A stretch of DNA of 64,000 bases, from assembly GCF_030532325.1 (NCBI RefSeq), contig NZ_JAUNLS010000003.1, positions 133,293 to 197,292 on the forward strand. The letters run 5' to 3'. The DNA comes from Corynebacterium sp. (GTDB lineage: Bacteria; Actinomycetota; Actinomycetes; Mycobacteriales; Mycobacteriaceae). Each line of letters starts with the position of its first letter. Position 1 is the stretch's first letter. The position numbers and the translations under genes were made by a program. Shown piece after piece: positions 1 through 8,792 of this stretch. Below the pieces are notes generated by a model. It was not told where the DNA came from, searched no databases, and saw only the letters and a list, made by a program, of their open reading frames with translations.

Positions 1-309
1 ATCATCTTAGACATGCTTGAACCCTGGGAGCACCTGGAGAAAGTGCGCGATCTGCTCATCCCCGGCGGCGTGTTCATGACCTACGTGGCCACTGTGCCGC
101 AGCTGATGAAGGTCATGGAGGGCATCCGCGGGCTTCAGTGCTTCACCGAGCCGCGCGCCTGGGAGTCCCTGGTGCGCGAGTGGAAGGTCGAGGGCCTGGC
201 CACCCGCCCGGAGCACCGCATGAATGCGCACACCGCCTTCCTCATCTGGACGCGCCGCCTCGCCGACGGCGTCACCCCGCCGCGCCCACAGCGCCGCGCG
301 CGCCGCTAG
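1..309 (+). CDS. trmI: tRNA (adenine-N1)-methyltransferase TrmI, C-terminal end (partial)
   Basis: The reading frame is open from the first base and ends at TAG 307-309, so only about the last 102 residues are present. The visible part has the late Rossmann strands of a class I SAM methyltransferase (GGVFMTYVATVPQLMK) and the pattern of the TrmI family, which makes m1A58 in tRNA. The tail is Arg-rich. In actinobacteria trmI lies directly upstream of the proteasomal ATPase gene, as here, and this context is the main support for the name. The start codon and SAM-binding motif lie outside the window. Confidence 0.8.
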   Translation: MILDMLEPWEHLEKVRDLLIPGGVFMTYVATVPQLMKVMEGIRGLQCFTEPRAWESLVREWKVEGLATRPEHRMNAHTAFLIWTRRLADGVTPPRPQRRARR

Positions 310-373
310 GCGCTCGGGCACTCGGGCGCAAAGCTGCCTGCCGGTTCTGCCCAGAAGTGCCCGGGCGACGCGC

Positions 374-379
374 TAGTGT
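374..379 (+). promoter_or_regulatory. -10 box of arc (leaderless)
   Basis: TAGTGT ends six bases before the arc ATG at 386. This spacing puts the transcript start at or next to the start codon, so translation is probably leaderless. No Shine-Dalgarno sequence stands in front of the ATG. Confidence 0.5.
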
Positions 380-385
380 GGAGCT

Positions 386-1966
386 ATGAACGACGCCACA
401 CGTGCCCACGATGGGGCTAGCGATCTCCCCCAGGACCGAGTAAGGGGCCGAGCCCGGGATACCGCCGCGCTGCGCCGGCAGATCGATCAGCTCTCCGAGC
501 GCAACACCCGCTTGGCCGCGCTGCTGCAGGAATCCCGCGACAAGCTGCAACAGATGCTCGCGGACGTCAACGAGCTCTCCCAGCCGGCTTCCACCTACGG
601 TGTCTTCCTGGGCTACGCTGCCCCGGCCGAGGCCGAGGTCTTTACCAACGGGCGCGCCATGCGGGTCAAGATCTCCCCACTGGTGGAGCCGGGGATTCTC
701 CAGGTGGGCCAGCAGGTGCGCCTGGGGGAGGGCTTCATCGTCGTGCAGGACTGCCCGCCCGCTGCCACCGGGGCGCTGGCCACGGTGCACGAGCGCCTCG
801 GCGCCGAGCGCGCCATTGTGGCCAACTCCACCGGGGAGGAGCAGATCATCGTGCTGGCAGCCGCGATTCGGGAAAGCGTGCGCGCCGGCGATACCGTGCT
901 CATCGACACCAAATCGGGCGTGGCGACCGAGCGCGTACACAAGACGGAGGTCGCTCAGCTCTCCCTCGAGGAAGTTCCGGACGTCACCTACGCCGACATA
1001 GGCGGCCTCGACGAGCAGATTTCCCAGATCCGTGATTCGGTGGAACTGCCCTTCACCCACCCGGAGCTCTATCGCGCCTATGATCTGCAGCCGCCCAAGG
1101 GCGTGCTGCTCTACGGCCCGCCTGGCTGCGGCAAGACGCTCATCGCCAAGGCGGTGGCCAACTCCCTGTCCACCTCGCTGGGTGCCACCGCGCCCAGCTA
1201 CTTCATCAATGTCAAGGGCCCGGAGCTGCTCAACAAATTCGTGGGCGAGACCGAGCGCCGCATCCGCCTCATCTTCGAGCGCGCCCGCGAGCTGGCGGCC
1301 ACGCCGGGGGAGGACGGCACCCTACGCCCGGTCATCATCTTCTTCGACGAGATGGAGTCAATCTTCCGCACCCGCGGCTCCGGTGTCTCCTCCGACATGG
1401 AAACCACGGTGGTGCCGCAGCTGCTCACGGAGCTGGATGGCGTCGAGAAGCTCAGCAACGTCATCGTCATCGGTGCCACCAACCGCGAGGAGCTCATCGA
1501 TCCCGCCATCATGCGCCCGGGCCGCCTGGACATCAAGATCCGCGTCAACCGGCCGAACAAGCAGGGCGCGCGCGATATTTTTGCCCGCCACCTCGACGAG
1601 TCCATCCCGCACGAGGGGGAGCTAGCCGGGCTTATCGATGCCGCCGTGGAGGAGCTTTACGCCGACCGCCCCTTCGTGCGGCTCAACTTCCACAGCGGCG
1701 AGTCCCAGGTGCTGCACTACCGCGACTTTGTCTCCGGCGCGCTCATCGCGAACGTCGTCGCGCGGGCCAAGAAGCTCGCCATCAAGGATTCCATCAAGTC
1801 TCAGGACGCGGCGGGGCTGAGCGCCGCCCACCTGCGCGAGGCCATCGCTGCCGAGCAGGCGGAGTCAGAGTACGTGCCGAGCTCCACCAACCCGGAGGAG
1901 TGGGCCAAGATCATCGCCGGCACCCGCACCGGCGCGCACGTCGGCAGCGTTGATCTGCTGACCTAA
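386..1966 (+). CDS. arc: Proteasome-type AAA ATPase ARC/Mpa
   Basis: Hexameric AAA ATPase that recognises Pup through N-terminal coiled coils and unfolds pupylated proteins. The 526 residues show a predicted coiled coil (about 27-65), interdomain OB folds, Walker A GPPGCGKT near 245, Walker B IIFFDE near 320 and the AAA second region of homology ([20 protein letters not shown]). The C-terminus ends SVDLLT. Mycobacterial Mpa ends in a Gln-Tyr-Leu tail that opens the 20S proteasome gate, and that tail is absent here. This fits a genus without a proteasome. It is the first gene of the pupylation block, with dop 48 bases downstream. Confidence 0.93.
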   Translation: MNDATRAHDGASDLPQDRVRGRARDTAALRRQIDQLSERNTRLAALLQESRDKLQQMLADVNELSQPASTYGVFLGYAAPAEAEVFTNGRAMRVKISPLVEPGILQVGQQVRLGEGFIVVQDCPPAATGALATVHERLGAERAIVANSTGEEQIIVLAAAIRESVRAGDTVLIDTKSGVATERVHKTEVAQLSLEEVPDVTYADIGGLDEQISQIRDSVELPFTHPELYRAYDLQPPKGVLLYGPPGCGKTLIAKAVANSLSTSLGATAPSYFINVKGPELLNKFVGETERRIRLIFERARELAATPGEDGTLRPVIIFFDEMESIFRTRGSGVSSDMETTVVPQLLTELDGVEKLSNVIVIGATNREELIDPAIMRPGRLDIKIRVNRPNKQGARDIFARHLDESIPHEGELAGLIDAAVEELYADRPFVRLNFHSGESQVLHYRDFVSGALIANVVARAKKLAIKDSIKSQDAAGLSAAHLREAIAAEQAESEYVPSSTNPEEWAKIIAGTRTGAHVGSVDLLT

Positions 1967-2014
1967 GGCGCCACCCTCGTCATCCACAATCCGGTTTGAA
2001 AGAAAGGCCCCCAC

Positions 2015-3532
2015 ATGGCACGAGTTATGGGTACTGAGACCGAGTACGGAATCTCGACTCCGCAGCGCCCGGATCTGTCCCCGATCATCACATCCACCCA
2101 CGCGGTGGTGGCCTACGCCGCACTGCGCACCGGGGCGCGCTCGCGCTGGGATTTCAGCGAGGAGCACCCGCTGCGCGATAGCCGCGGTTTTGATCTCAAG
2201 CGCTATCAAACCGTGCCGGTGGTCGACCCCAACGCCATCGGCGTGGCCAACGTGGTCACCGCCAACGGCGCGCGCTTTTACGTCGACCACGCCCATCCGG
2301 AGTATTCCTCCCCGGAGTGCACCAACGCCTGGGACGCCATGCTTTACGACGCCGCCGGGGACCTCGTCCTACGCCAGGCCGCCGCGGCCGTCGAGGAGCT
2401 CAGCAAGCAGGGTACCTCGGTGCTGGCCAACCACGAGCCCTGCCCGCCGCTGCGCTTTTACAAGAACAACGTTGACGGCAAAGGCGCTTCCTACGGCTCG
2501 CACGAGAACTATCAGTACTCGCGCTCCACGGACTTCGAAGCGATTGCCAGCGGGCTGATCCCCTTCTTCGTCGCCCGCCAGGTGGTCACCGGTGCCGGGC
2601 GCGTGGGCCGCGGCCAGGACGGGGAGGACTCGGGCTTTCAGATCTCCCAGCGCGCCGACTACATCGAGCAGGAAATCTCGCTGGAAACCACGCTCAACCG
2701 CGGCATCATCAACACCCGTGACGAGCCGCATGCCATCGCCGAGGACTTCGGCCGCCTGCACGTCATCATCGGGGATGCCAACATGTCGCAGACCTCAAAC
2801 TTTCTCAAGCTGGGCATGACCTCGCTGGTGCTCGACGCCATCGAGGAGGGCATTGACTTTAGTGGCCTCACCCTGCGCGATCCGGTGGCCGAGGTATCCC
2901 GCGTCAGCCACGATCCCACCCTCACCCACGCCTTAGAGCTGCGCGACGGGCGCCGGCTCACCGCCCTGGAGCTCCTGGCGCAGTACCGTGAGCGGGTGAC
3001 GGCGCGCGGGGACGTCGAGAAGCAGGTGCTCGATCGCTGGGATGAGGTGGTGGGGCTCCTGGCGCAGGACCCGCTGCAGGCCGCGCACCTGCTGGACTGG
3101 GTGGCCAAGTACCGACTGATTAGCGGCTACGTGGACAGGGGAGTGGCCATCGAGGATCCCAAGCTCGCGCTCATTGACCTGCAGTACTGCGACATCGATC
3201 CGCAGCGCTCCCTTTATCACGCGCTGGTGCGCAAGGGGCAGATGCGCACCCTGGTAGATGAAACCGCCATCGAACAGGCCGCGCAGGTGCCGCCGGCCGA
3301 TACCCGCGCCTTCTTCCGTGGGCGGGTGACCACAGACTTTGCCGAGGACGTTTTGGCGGCGTCCTGGCAGTCCATCACGCTGCGCGCCCCGGGCGGCCAG
3401 GCACGCGTGGCCCTCGACGGCACCACGGAGCTGAACGCCGAGGCAGTGGGCCCTGCGCTCGAGGCAGCCACCAGTGTGGAGGATCTGCTGGCTGAACTGC
3501 GCCATTCGGGCATCGCCGTGGAGTATTCTTAA
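2015..3532 (+). CDS. dop: Depupylase / Pup deamidase Dop
   Basis: Carboxylate-amine-ligase-fold enzyme of 505 residues that cleaves the isopeptide bond between Pup and substrate lysine and, in species with Pup-Gln, deamidates Pup. The N-terminal MGTETEYGIS carries the metal/ATP-binding glutamates shared with PafA. The insert after the first strand (PQRPDLSPIITS) is the Dop-type loop that separates it from PafA. The RBS GAAAGAAAGG lies just before the ATG. Because Pup here already ends in Glu, depupylation rather than deamidation is the likely role. pup follows after 61 bases. Confidence 0.93.
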   Translation: MARVMGTETEYGISTPQRPDLSPIITSTHAVVAYAALRTGARSRWDFSEEHPLRDSRGFDLKRYQTVPVVDPNAIGVANVVTANGARFYVDHAHPEYSSPECTNAWDAMLYDAAGDLVLRQAAAAVEELSKQGTSVLANHEPCPPLRFYKNNVDGKGASYGSHENYQYSRSTDFEAIASGLIPFFVARQVVTGAGRVGRGQDGEDSGFQISQRADYIEQEISLETTLNRGIINTRDEPHAIAEDFGRLHVIIGDANMSQTSNFLKLGMTSLVLDAIEEGIDFSGLTLRDPVAEVSRVSHDPTLTHALELRDGRRLTALELLAQYRERVTARGDVEKQVLDRWDEVVGLLAQDPLQAAHLLDWVAKYRLISGYVDRGVAIEDPKLALIDLQYCDIDPQRSLYHALVRKGQMRTLVDETAIEQAAQVPPADTRAFFRGRVTTDFAEDVLAASWQSITLRAPGGQARVALDGTTELNAEAVGPALEAATSVEDLLAELRHSGIAVEYS

Positions 3533-3593
3533 GCACGCTAGCCGCGTGCGCGAGGACCGTGCACGCGCACCATGAATGAGGAAGGAGAGAATC

Positions 3594-3782
3594 ATGGGCG
3601 GACAGTCCCAGGTCAACGCCGGCGGCGGCCCGGCAGACGAGAACAACGCAGAGGAGCTTTCCGCAGGTCAGGTCAGCATCAACAGCGCTGGCACCGATGA
3701 TCTCCTGGCGGAAATCGACGGCCTGCTGGAAAATAACGCCGAGGAGTTCGTGCGCTCCTACGTCCAAAAGGGCGGCGAATAG
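3594..3782 (+). CDS. pup: Prokaryotic ubiquitin-like protein Pup
   Basis: Small, disordered, acidic protein tag of 62 residues that PafA attaches to lysines through its C-terminal Glu. The ATG at 3594 was chosen over an in-frame ATG at 3576 because GAAGGAGAG lies at the right distance before it. The central segment (about 20-50, rich in Asp/Glu/Leu) is the ARC-binding helix. The C-terminus is QKGGE: it is encoded as Glu, so no deamidation is needed before ligation. pup sits two bases upstream of pafA. The proteasome genes prcBA, which follow pup in mycobacteria, are absent. Confidence 0.95.
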   Translation: MGGQSQVNAGGGPADENNAEELSAGQVSINSAGTDDLLAEIDGLLENNAEEFVRSYVQKGGE

Positions 3783-3784
3783 GA

Positions 3785-5215
3785 GTGGAGCACGGCAGCG
3801 GACCCGTCTACGCGCGCCGCATCATGGGCATCGAGACCGAGTACGGCATCACGGCCTCGACCCCGAGCGGCGCGCGCGCTTTGTCACCCGACGAGATTGC
3901 GCGCACGCTCTTCCGGCCGGTGATGGCGAAGTACTCGTCCTCGAATATCTTTCACACCAACGCCTCCCGGCTCTATCTGGATGTCGGCTCGCACCCGGAG
4001 GTGGCCACCGCTGAATGCGATAGCCTTACCCAGCTCATCAACTACGAGCGCGCGGGAGACCTGCTTGTCGACGATCTCTCGCGCCGCGCCGAGGAAACCT
4101 ACGCCGCCCAGGGCGAAAAGCGCCACGTGTACCTGCTCAAGAACAACGTGGACTCCGCGGGCAACTCCTACGGCTGCCATGAGAACTACCTCATTGGCCG
4201 CCACGTGGTGCTCAAGGATCTGGGCGTGGCGCTTTTGCCCTTCATGATCACCCGCCAGCTGATCTGCGGCGCCGGCAAGATTCAGCCCGCCCAGGGCGAT
4301 GCCCCCGCCCAGTTCCTGCTCTCGCAGCGCGCTGACCAGGTATGGGAGGGTGTGTCCTCGGCCACCACCCGTTCGCGGCCCATCATCAACACCCGCGACG
4401 AGCCGCACGGGGATTCCAAGCGCTTCCGCCGCATGCACGTCATCGTGGGCGACTCCACCATGGCCGAGCCCACCCTGGCGCTCAAAGTGGGCTCCACGCT
4501 GCTTATGCTGGAGATGCTCGAGGCCGGCTTCGAGCTCCCGCGCTTCGCCGTGGTGGACCCCATCCGGCACATCCGCGCCATCTCCAAGGATCTCACCGGT
4601 GCCACCGAGCTGCCCCTCGAGGAGGGTTCTTCCGTCACCGCCCTGGAAATCCAACAAGCACTGTGTGCCGCGGCCGAGTCCTGGCTGGAGCACCGCGAGG
4701 ATGCCGGAACCCCAACCAGCGAGCTGGCCCGAGTGGTAGACCTGTGGAAGCGCACCCTGGCGGCGATTGCCTCGCAGGATTTCAGCGCGGTGGATCGCGA
4801 GATCGACTGGGTGATCAAGCTAGGCCTGCTCGAGCGCTACCGCAGCGCGCTAAGAGTCCAAGGCCTGGGTGGGGGCTGGGAGCACCCCAAGCTGGCCCAG
4901 ATCGATCTCACCTACCACGACATTCGCCCGGGCCGCGGGCTCTACAGCGTGCTTGAGCGCCGCGGCATGGTGCAGCGCTGGACCACCGACGAAGCCATTG
5001 CGGCCTGCGTGGATACCCCGCCGAGCACCACGCGCGCCAAGCTGCGCGGGGAGTTCCTGCGCGCCGCCCACGCCGCGCAGGCGGATGTCACGGTGGACTG
5101 GACGCGCCTCAAGGTCAACCGGCCGGAGCCGATGACCGAGGAGTTCCTGGATCCCTTCGCTAGCGAGGATCCGCGCCTCGAGGAGTTGATCACGTACATG
5201 AACCGGGAGAAATAG
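3785..5215 (+). CDS. pafA: Pup-protein ligase PafA
   Basis: Activates the C-terminal Glu of Pup with ATP and links it to substrate lysine. Homologous to Dop and to glutamine synthetase/gamma-glutamyl-cysteine ligase. Hallmarks are IMGIETEYGIT near the N-terminus (metal-binding Glu), RLYLDVGSHPEVATAECDS, KNNVDSAGNSYGCHENY and RPIINTRDEPH. The GTG at 3785 has a good position right after pup. The ATG at 3824 (MGIETEYG) would remove conserved residues RRI before the motif, so GTG is preferred. Its 476 residues are slightly longer than mycobacterial PafA (about 450). pafB follows eight bases later. Confidence 0.95.
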   Translation: MEHGSGPVYARRIMGIETEYGITASTPSGARALSPDEIARTLFRPVMAKYSSSNIFHTNASRLYLDVGSHPEVATAECDSLTQLINYERAGDLLVDDLSRRAEETYAAQGEKRHVYLLKNNVDSAGNSYGCHENYLIGRHVVLKDLGVALLPFMITRQLICGAGKIQPAQGDAPAQFLLSQRADQVWEGVSSATTRSRPIINTRDEPHGDSKRFRRMHVIVGDSTMAEPTLALKVGSTLLMLEMLEAGFELPRFAVVDPIRHIRAISKDLTGATELPLEEGSSVTALEIQQALCAAAESWLEHREDAGTPTSELARVVDLWKRTLAAIASQDFSAVDREIDWVIKLGLLERYRSALRVQGLGGGWEHPKLAQIDLTYHDIRPGRGLYSVLERRGMVQRWTTDEAIAACVDTPPSTTRAKLRGEFLRAAHAAQADVTVDWTRLKVNRPEPMTEEFLDPFASEDPRLEELITYMNREK

Positions 5216-5223
5216 CAGCAGCA

Positions 5224-6249
5224 ATGGCTTCGAGCAAGCGAGACAACACCATTGAGCGTCTCACCAACCTCTCTTTTGCCCTGCAGGGGGCGGCATCTGA
5301 CGGCGCCTCTCCCGACCGCAGCGCGGCGTGGATCCGCAAGCACGTCGAGGGCTACCAGGGCCGCAGCGACGAGGCCTTCTACAAGCTGGTCTCCCGCGAT
5401 GTGGCCACGCTGCAGCGCGCGGGCGTGCCCGTGGTCCAATCCTCGGCGGAGGAGGGAACCCTCTACCGGCTCAACCCGGAGGAATACCAGCTTCCCGCCG
5501 TCGAGTTCACCCCGGAGGAGGCCATGGTTCTGGGGATCGCCGGCGGCATCGGCCAACCCGGCGGGCTCGGTGACTTTACGCTTTCCGCGTGGACCAAGAT
5601 TGCCGCCTCAGGCGCCTCGCGAGATCTGGCTGGCGCGCCGGTGTACACCGCGGTCAACGACATCACCCGGATGAGCCCAGAGCTGACCACCGCCATTCTC
5701 ACCGCGGTGCGCGCGGGCCTGCGCATCTCCTTTGACTATCGGGCCACCCCCTCAGCCGAGCCCGTGCGCCGCCGCATGGATCCGTGGGGGCTGGTCACCC
5801 ACCACAGCCGCGTCTACTTGGTGGGATGGGATGCCGATAGGGAAGACACCCGGGTCTTTCGCATCACGCGCGTCTCCAACGTCAAGCGCTCCCGCCAAGA
5901 GGCCACCCACCTCGGGGCTCCGGCCCCGCTGCAGGAGATTGTGGAGCAGGCCCTGCAGCGCGACGGTACTGTCGACGCAGTGCTGCGCATCCCGCAGGGC
6001 CGGGCGCTCGAGCTCAGCGAGGCCGGGGCTCGCCGCGCGGACGGCCTGGTGGAGCTTCAAGGCGTGGGCCGTGACTGGCTGGTGCGCACCGCCGCGGGCT
6101 ACGCGCCCGAGGTGATCGTGGTGGAGCCAGAATCGGTGCGCGAGGAGATCCGCGCGCTGCTGCGGGCCGGCATAACGGACGAGCACGACAGCGAAGAGCC
6201 ATACATGAGAGCTGAAGTGCCGGAAAAGAGAGCCAGTGAAGAGAACTAG
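5224..6249 (+). CDS. pafB: WYL-domain DNA-damage regulator PafB
   Basis: Transcription regulator of 341 residues that, with PafC, activates the LexA/RecA-independent DNA damage response in mycobacteria. The N-terminal winged helix (about 1-75, NTIERLTNLSFALQ) is followed by a WYL domain (about 140-230, RISFDYRATPSAEPVRRRMDPWGLV) and a WCX-type C-terminal domain. It lies in one transcription unit with pafA and pafC, and the conserved pafA-pafB-pafC order supports the name. Confidence 0.9.
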   Translation: MASSKRDNTIERLTNLSFALQGAASDGASPDRSAAWIRKHVEGYQGRSDEAFYKLVSRDVATLQRAGVPVVQSSAEEGTLYRLNPEEYQLPAVEFTPEEAMVLGIAGGIGQPGGLGDFTLSAWTKIAASGASRDLAGAPVYTAVNDITRMSPELTTAILTAVRAGLRISFDYRATPSAEPVRRRMDPWGLVTHHSRVYLVGWDADREDTRVFRITRVSNVKRSRQEATHLGAPAPLQEIVEQALQRDGTVDAVLRIPQGRALELSEAGARRADGLVELQGVGRDWLVRTAAGYAPEVIVVEPESVREEIRALLRAGITDEHDSEEPYMRAEVPEKRASEEN

Positions 6250-6267
6250 AGTGAGGAGAACGAGACC

Positions 6268-7224
6268 GTGACCGATGCTTCCAGCAAACTGCACGCGCTG
6301 GTGCGCTCGCTCAATCTCATCCCGTACTTCCGCAGCCACCCGGAGCAGACCCCGATGGAGGTTGCCACCGATCTGGGGATGAGCCCCGAGGAGCTCAAGG
6401 AGGCCGTGGACCGGCTGTTTTGCTCCGGGGTGGGGCGCAACACCGAGGACCTCATCGATCTCTCCTTCAGCTACCGCGAGGGGATCCAGATCTTCAACGA
6501 TCAGGGCCTCAACAAGGCCTTGCGCTTGACTCCCACCGAGGCTGGAGCCTTGCTGCTCACCCTCGAGGCCTTGGAGGCGACGCCGGGGCTTATCGACGCC
6601 GCCGCGGTCCAGTCCGCCGCGGCCAAGCTGCGCGGGATCATGGATGAAAAGACCGCGGCCATCTACGACTCCCTGGCGCACACCGACCCCACCGAGTCCG
6701 AGGTGCAAGCCACCTTGGCCGAGGCCGTGGAGCGCAGGGTGAAGGTGAGCTTTGAGTACTGGAGTGCCAGCTCGGACTCCTTAAGCCAGCGCGTGGTCGA
6801 TCCCGCACGCATCTTCATCGTGGAGGACGAGCCCTACCTCGTGGCCTGGGAGGAAGCCAACGGCGAGCACCGCACCTTCCGCCTCGATAGAATGCGCGAG
6901 GTCCGGCTCCTGGAGGAGCCAGCTCAACCCCGCCTGCGGGAGCTGGATTTTGACCCGGAGGATCCGTTCTCCATGCGACACGCACTGGCCATAGAGCTAG
7001 AGATTCACCAAGAATTCACGTGGCTGGCCGAGCAGTACGATATCGAGCTCGGCGAGGACCTCGGAAACGGCTATATAGCTGCAACGATGCGCGGGGGCTC
7101 GTTGGCGTGGTTCCTGCGCTTTGCCTTAGGCCAGGGGGATAGATTCCGCGTCGTGGGCCCCGAGAGCGTGGTGGAGGCCTTGGCGGATCACCGAAAGCAA
7201 GCCCTGGCGGGCTATACTCTTTAA
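6268..7224 (+). CDS. pafC: WYL-domain DNA-damage regulator PafC
   Basis: Partner of PafB, 318 residues, same architecture: winged helix (about 5-70, LHALVRSLNLIPYF), WYL core (about 150-230) and C-terminal WCX region. The two proteins form a heterodimer or act together in mycobacteria. The start is GTG at 6268, 18 bases after the pafB stop. A candidate -10 box for the tat genes lies inside the last codons of this gene. Confidence 0.9.
   Translation: MTDASSKLHALVRSLNLIPYFRSHPEQTPMEVATDLGMSPEELKEAVDRLFCSGVGRNTEDLIDLSFSYREGIQIFNDQGLNKALRLTPTEAGALLLTLEALEATPGLIDAAAVQSAAAKLRGIMDEKTAAIYDSLAHTDPTESEVQATLAEAVERRVKVSFEYWSASSDSLSQRVVDPARIFIVEDEPYLVAWEEANGEHRTFRLDRMREVRLLEEPAQPRLRELDFDPEDPFSMRHALAIELEIHQEFTWLAEQYDIELGEDLGNGYIAATMRGGSLAWFLRFALGQGDRFRVVGPESVVEALADHRKQALAGYTL
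7213..7218 (+). promoter_or_regulatory. Candidate -10 box for tatAC inside the pafC end
   Basis: TATACT overlaps the last codons of pafC, about 70 bases before the tatA ATG. No clear -35 was seen. A transcript from here would start near the pafC stop and carry the 5' hairpin at 7243-7263. Confidence 0.35.
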
Positions 7225-7242
7225 CTGTTTATTGCACACCCA

Positions 7243-7263
7243 GGGCAGGCACGGTGCCTGCCC
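7243..7263 (+). other. Perfect 9-bp hairpin in the tatA leader
   Basis: GGGCAGGCA and TGCCTGCCC pair perfectly around a CGG loop. The hairpin lies 22 bases before the tatA start and just before its ribosome binding site. No T-run follows, so it is not a standard terminator. It could protect the tat mRNA or modulate read-through from pafC. Confidence 0.6.
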
Positions 7264-7285
7264 AATGGTCGAGAAAAGAGGACCC

Positions 7286-7573
7286 ATGGGACCTAGAGAG
7301 ATCATCGTCATTGCGCTCGTCATCGTTCTTTTGTTCGGTGCCCGCAAGCTTCCTGAGTTGGCCCGTTCCGTCGGCCGTTCGATGCGCATCTTCAAGTCTG
7401 AGGTCAACGAGATGAACGCCGAGAACAACAAGGGCGAGATCTCCTCCAAGAAGCAGAGCGAGGAAGAGTTCTGGAACAGCCCGGAAATGCAACCGGGTTC
7501 CACCCAGGCCGCACAGAACCAGGCGGCCCCGAACCAGGCTGATCAGCAGAAGCAGGCCGGCCCGCAGCAGTAA
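7286..7573 (+). CDS. tatA: Twin-arginine translocase subunit TatA
   Basis: Pore-forming subunit of the Tat system that exports folded proteins with twin-Arg signal peptides. The 95 residues comprise a short N-terminus (MGPREI), one membrane helix (about 6-21, IIVIALVIVLLFGA), the conserved FGARKLPELARSVGRSM hinge and amphipathic helix, and a hydrophilic Gln/Pro/Ala-rich tail. The ATG at 7286 was chosen because GAGAAAAGAGG precedes it and because upstream in-frame codons would add a non-family extension. tatC follows, as usual in actinobacteria. Confidence 0.93.
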   Translation: MGPREIIVIALVIVLLFGARKLPELARSVGRSMRIFKSEVNEMNAENNKGEISSKKQSEEEFWNSPEMQPGSTQAAQNQAAPNQADQQKQAGPQQ

Positions 7574-7634
7574 GCGCTCGCTACTGTCCTGCATATTTGT
7601 TGCCTGCACTCGCCTGCAAAGGAATTAATTCTTC

Positions 7635-8753
7635 ATGTCCACCCCGAAGGGAAGCGCGCCGCGGCCGCAGACTGCCACTCAGCCACGGGCGCCCAAGCGC
7701 CCGGGCAAGCAGTCCGGCCTGTTTCAGAAGCTGCGCGCACAGCGCAGGGCCAAGGCGAACCCGACGGGGGAGATGACCCTCGTTGAGCACCTCCAGGAGC
7801 TGCGCCACCGCATCGTTGTCTCCCTGGTTGCTGTGTTCATCGGCGCGGTCATCGGCTTCATCTGGTACCAGGAAGCGCCCTTCGGCATGGACCCGCTGGG
7901 TGAAATCCTGCGTAAGCCTTATTGTTCGCTTCCGCCGGAGATGCGTCTTTCCTTCGGCGAGGACGGCGAATGCCGCCTGCTGGCCACCAGCCCCTTCGAA
8001 ATGCTCATGCTGCGCATGAAGATCGGCGCGCTGGCCGGCACCGTGCTCTCCTCGCCGGTGTGGCTCTATCAAATCTGGGCCTTCATCGTGCCCGGCCTAC
8101 ACAAGAAGGAGCGGCGGGTCACCATCATCTTCGTAGCCTCCGCGGTCTCGCTCTTCGTGGCCGGCGCCGTGCTGGCCTACTTCATCCTGGCCGTTGGCCT
8201 GGAGTTCCTCGTGGGCATCGGCTCCGAGTTCCAGACCGCCGCGCTCACGGGTGAGAAGTACTTCTACTACCTGCTGGCCATGCTGCTCATCTTCGGCGTG
8301 AGCTTTGAGATCCCCCTTCTCATCATCACGCTCAACATCGTGGGCATCCTGGAGTACCGCCACATCAAGTCCAAGCGCCGCCTGATCTTCGTCGTGGTGA
8401 TGATCTTCGCCGCGGTGGTCACCCCGGGCCAGGACGTCTTCACCATGATCGTGCTGGCCTGTGCTCTGGAGCTGCTCATGGAGGCATCCTTCCAGTTCTG
8501 CCGCATCAACGATAAGCGCCGCAAGCGCGAACGCCCCGACTGGATGGACATGGACGATGAACAGGCCTCCGCGCTGGGGGAGGCCCCGGGAGGCATTCAA
8601 GCCCCCACTCCGGTCAGCGCGCCCAGCAGCGTGCAGGCCTCGCCCTCCCCGCGGACCGTCCGCCCCGCCAACGCCGAGCACAGCGCACCGGTGGCACAGC
8701 GGGACATCGCCAAGCAACCGCCCGCGGGCGGGCTTTTCGACGACGTCCTCTAG
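7635..8753 (+). CDS. tatC: Twin-arginine translocase subunit TatC
   Basis: Polytopic receptor for twin-Arg signal peptides. The conserved first segment MTLVEHLQELRHRIVVSL lies near residue 45, after a basic N-terminal extension. Six membrane helices follow, with the family signature FxxEIPLL (FGVSFEIPLLIITLNIVG) near 220. The 372 residues exceed the typical 250-310 because of the N-terminal extension and a long Pro/Ala-rich cytoplasmic tail after about 300. It forms an operon with tatA. Confidence 0.93.
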   Translation: MSTPKGSAPRPQTATQPRAPKRPGKQSGLFQKLRAQRRAKANPTGEMTLVEHLQELRHRIVVSLVAVFIGAVIGFIWYQEAPFGMDPLGEILRKPYCSLPPEMRLSFGEDGECRLLATSPFEMLMLRMKIGALAGTVLSSPVWLYQIWAFIVPGLHKKERRVTIIFVASAVSLFVAGAVLAYFILAVGLEFLVGIGSEFQTAALTGEKYFYYLLAMLLIFGVSFEIPLLIITLNIVGILEYRHIKSKRRLIFVVVMIFAAVVTPGQDVFTMIVLACALELLMEASFQFCRINDKRRKRERPDWMDMDDEQASALGEAPGGIQAPTPVSAPSSVQASPSPRTVRPANAEHSAPVAQRDIAKQPPAGGLFDDVL

Positions 8754-8778
8754 TTCTGTCGCACCCGCGCCCGCCGGG

Positions 8779-8784
8779 TAGGGT
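8779..8784 (+). promoter_or_regulatory. -10 box of helY (leaderless)
   Basis: TAGGGT lies eight bases before the helY ATG at 8793, which suggests a leaderless or near-leaderless mRNA. Confidence 0.4.
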
Positions 8785-8792
8785 GAGAGGCT

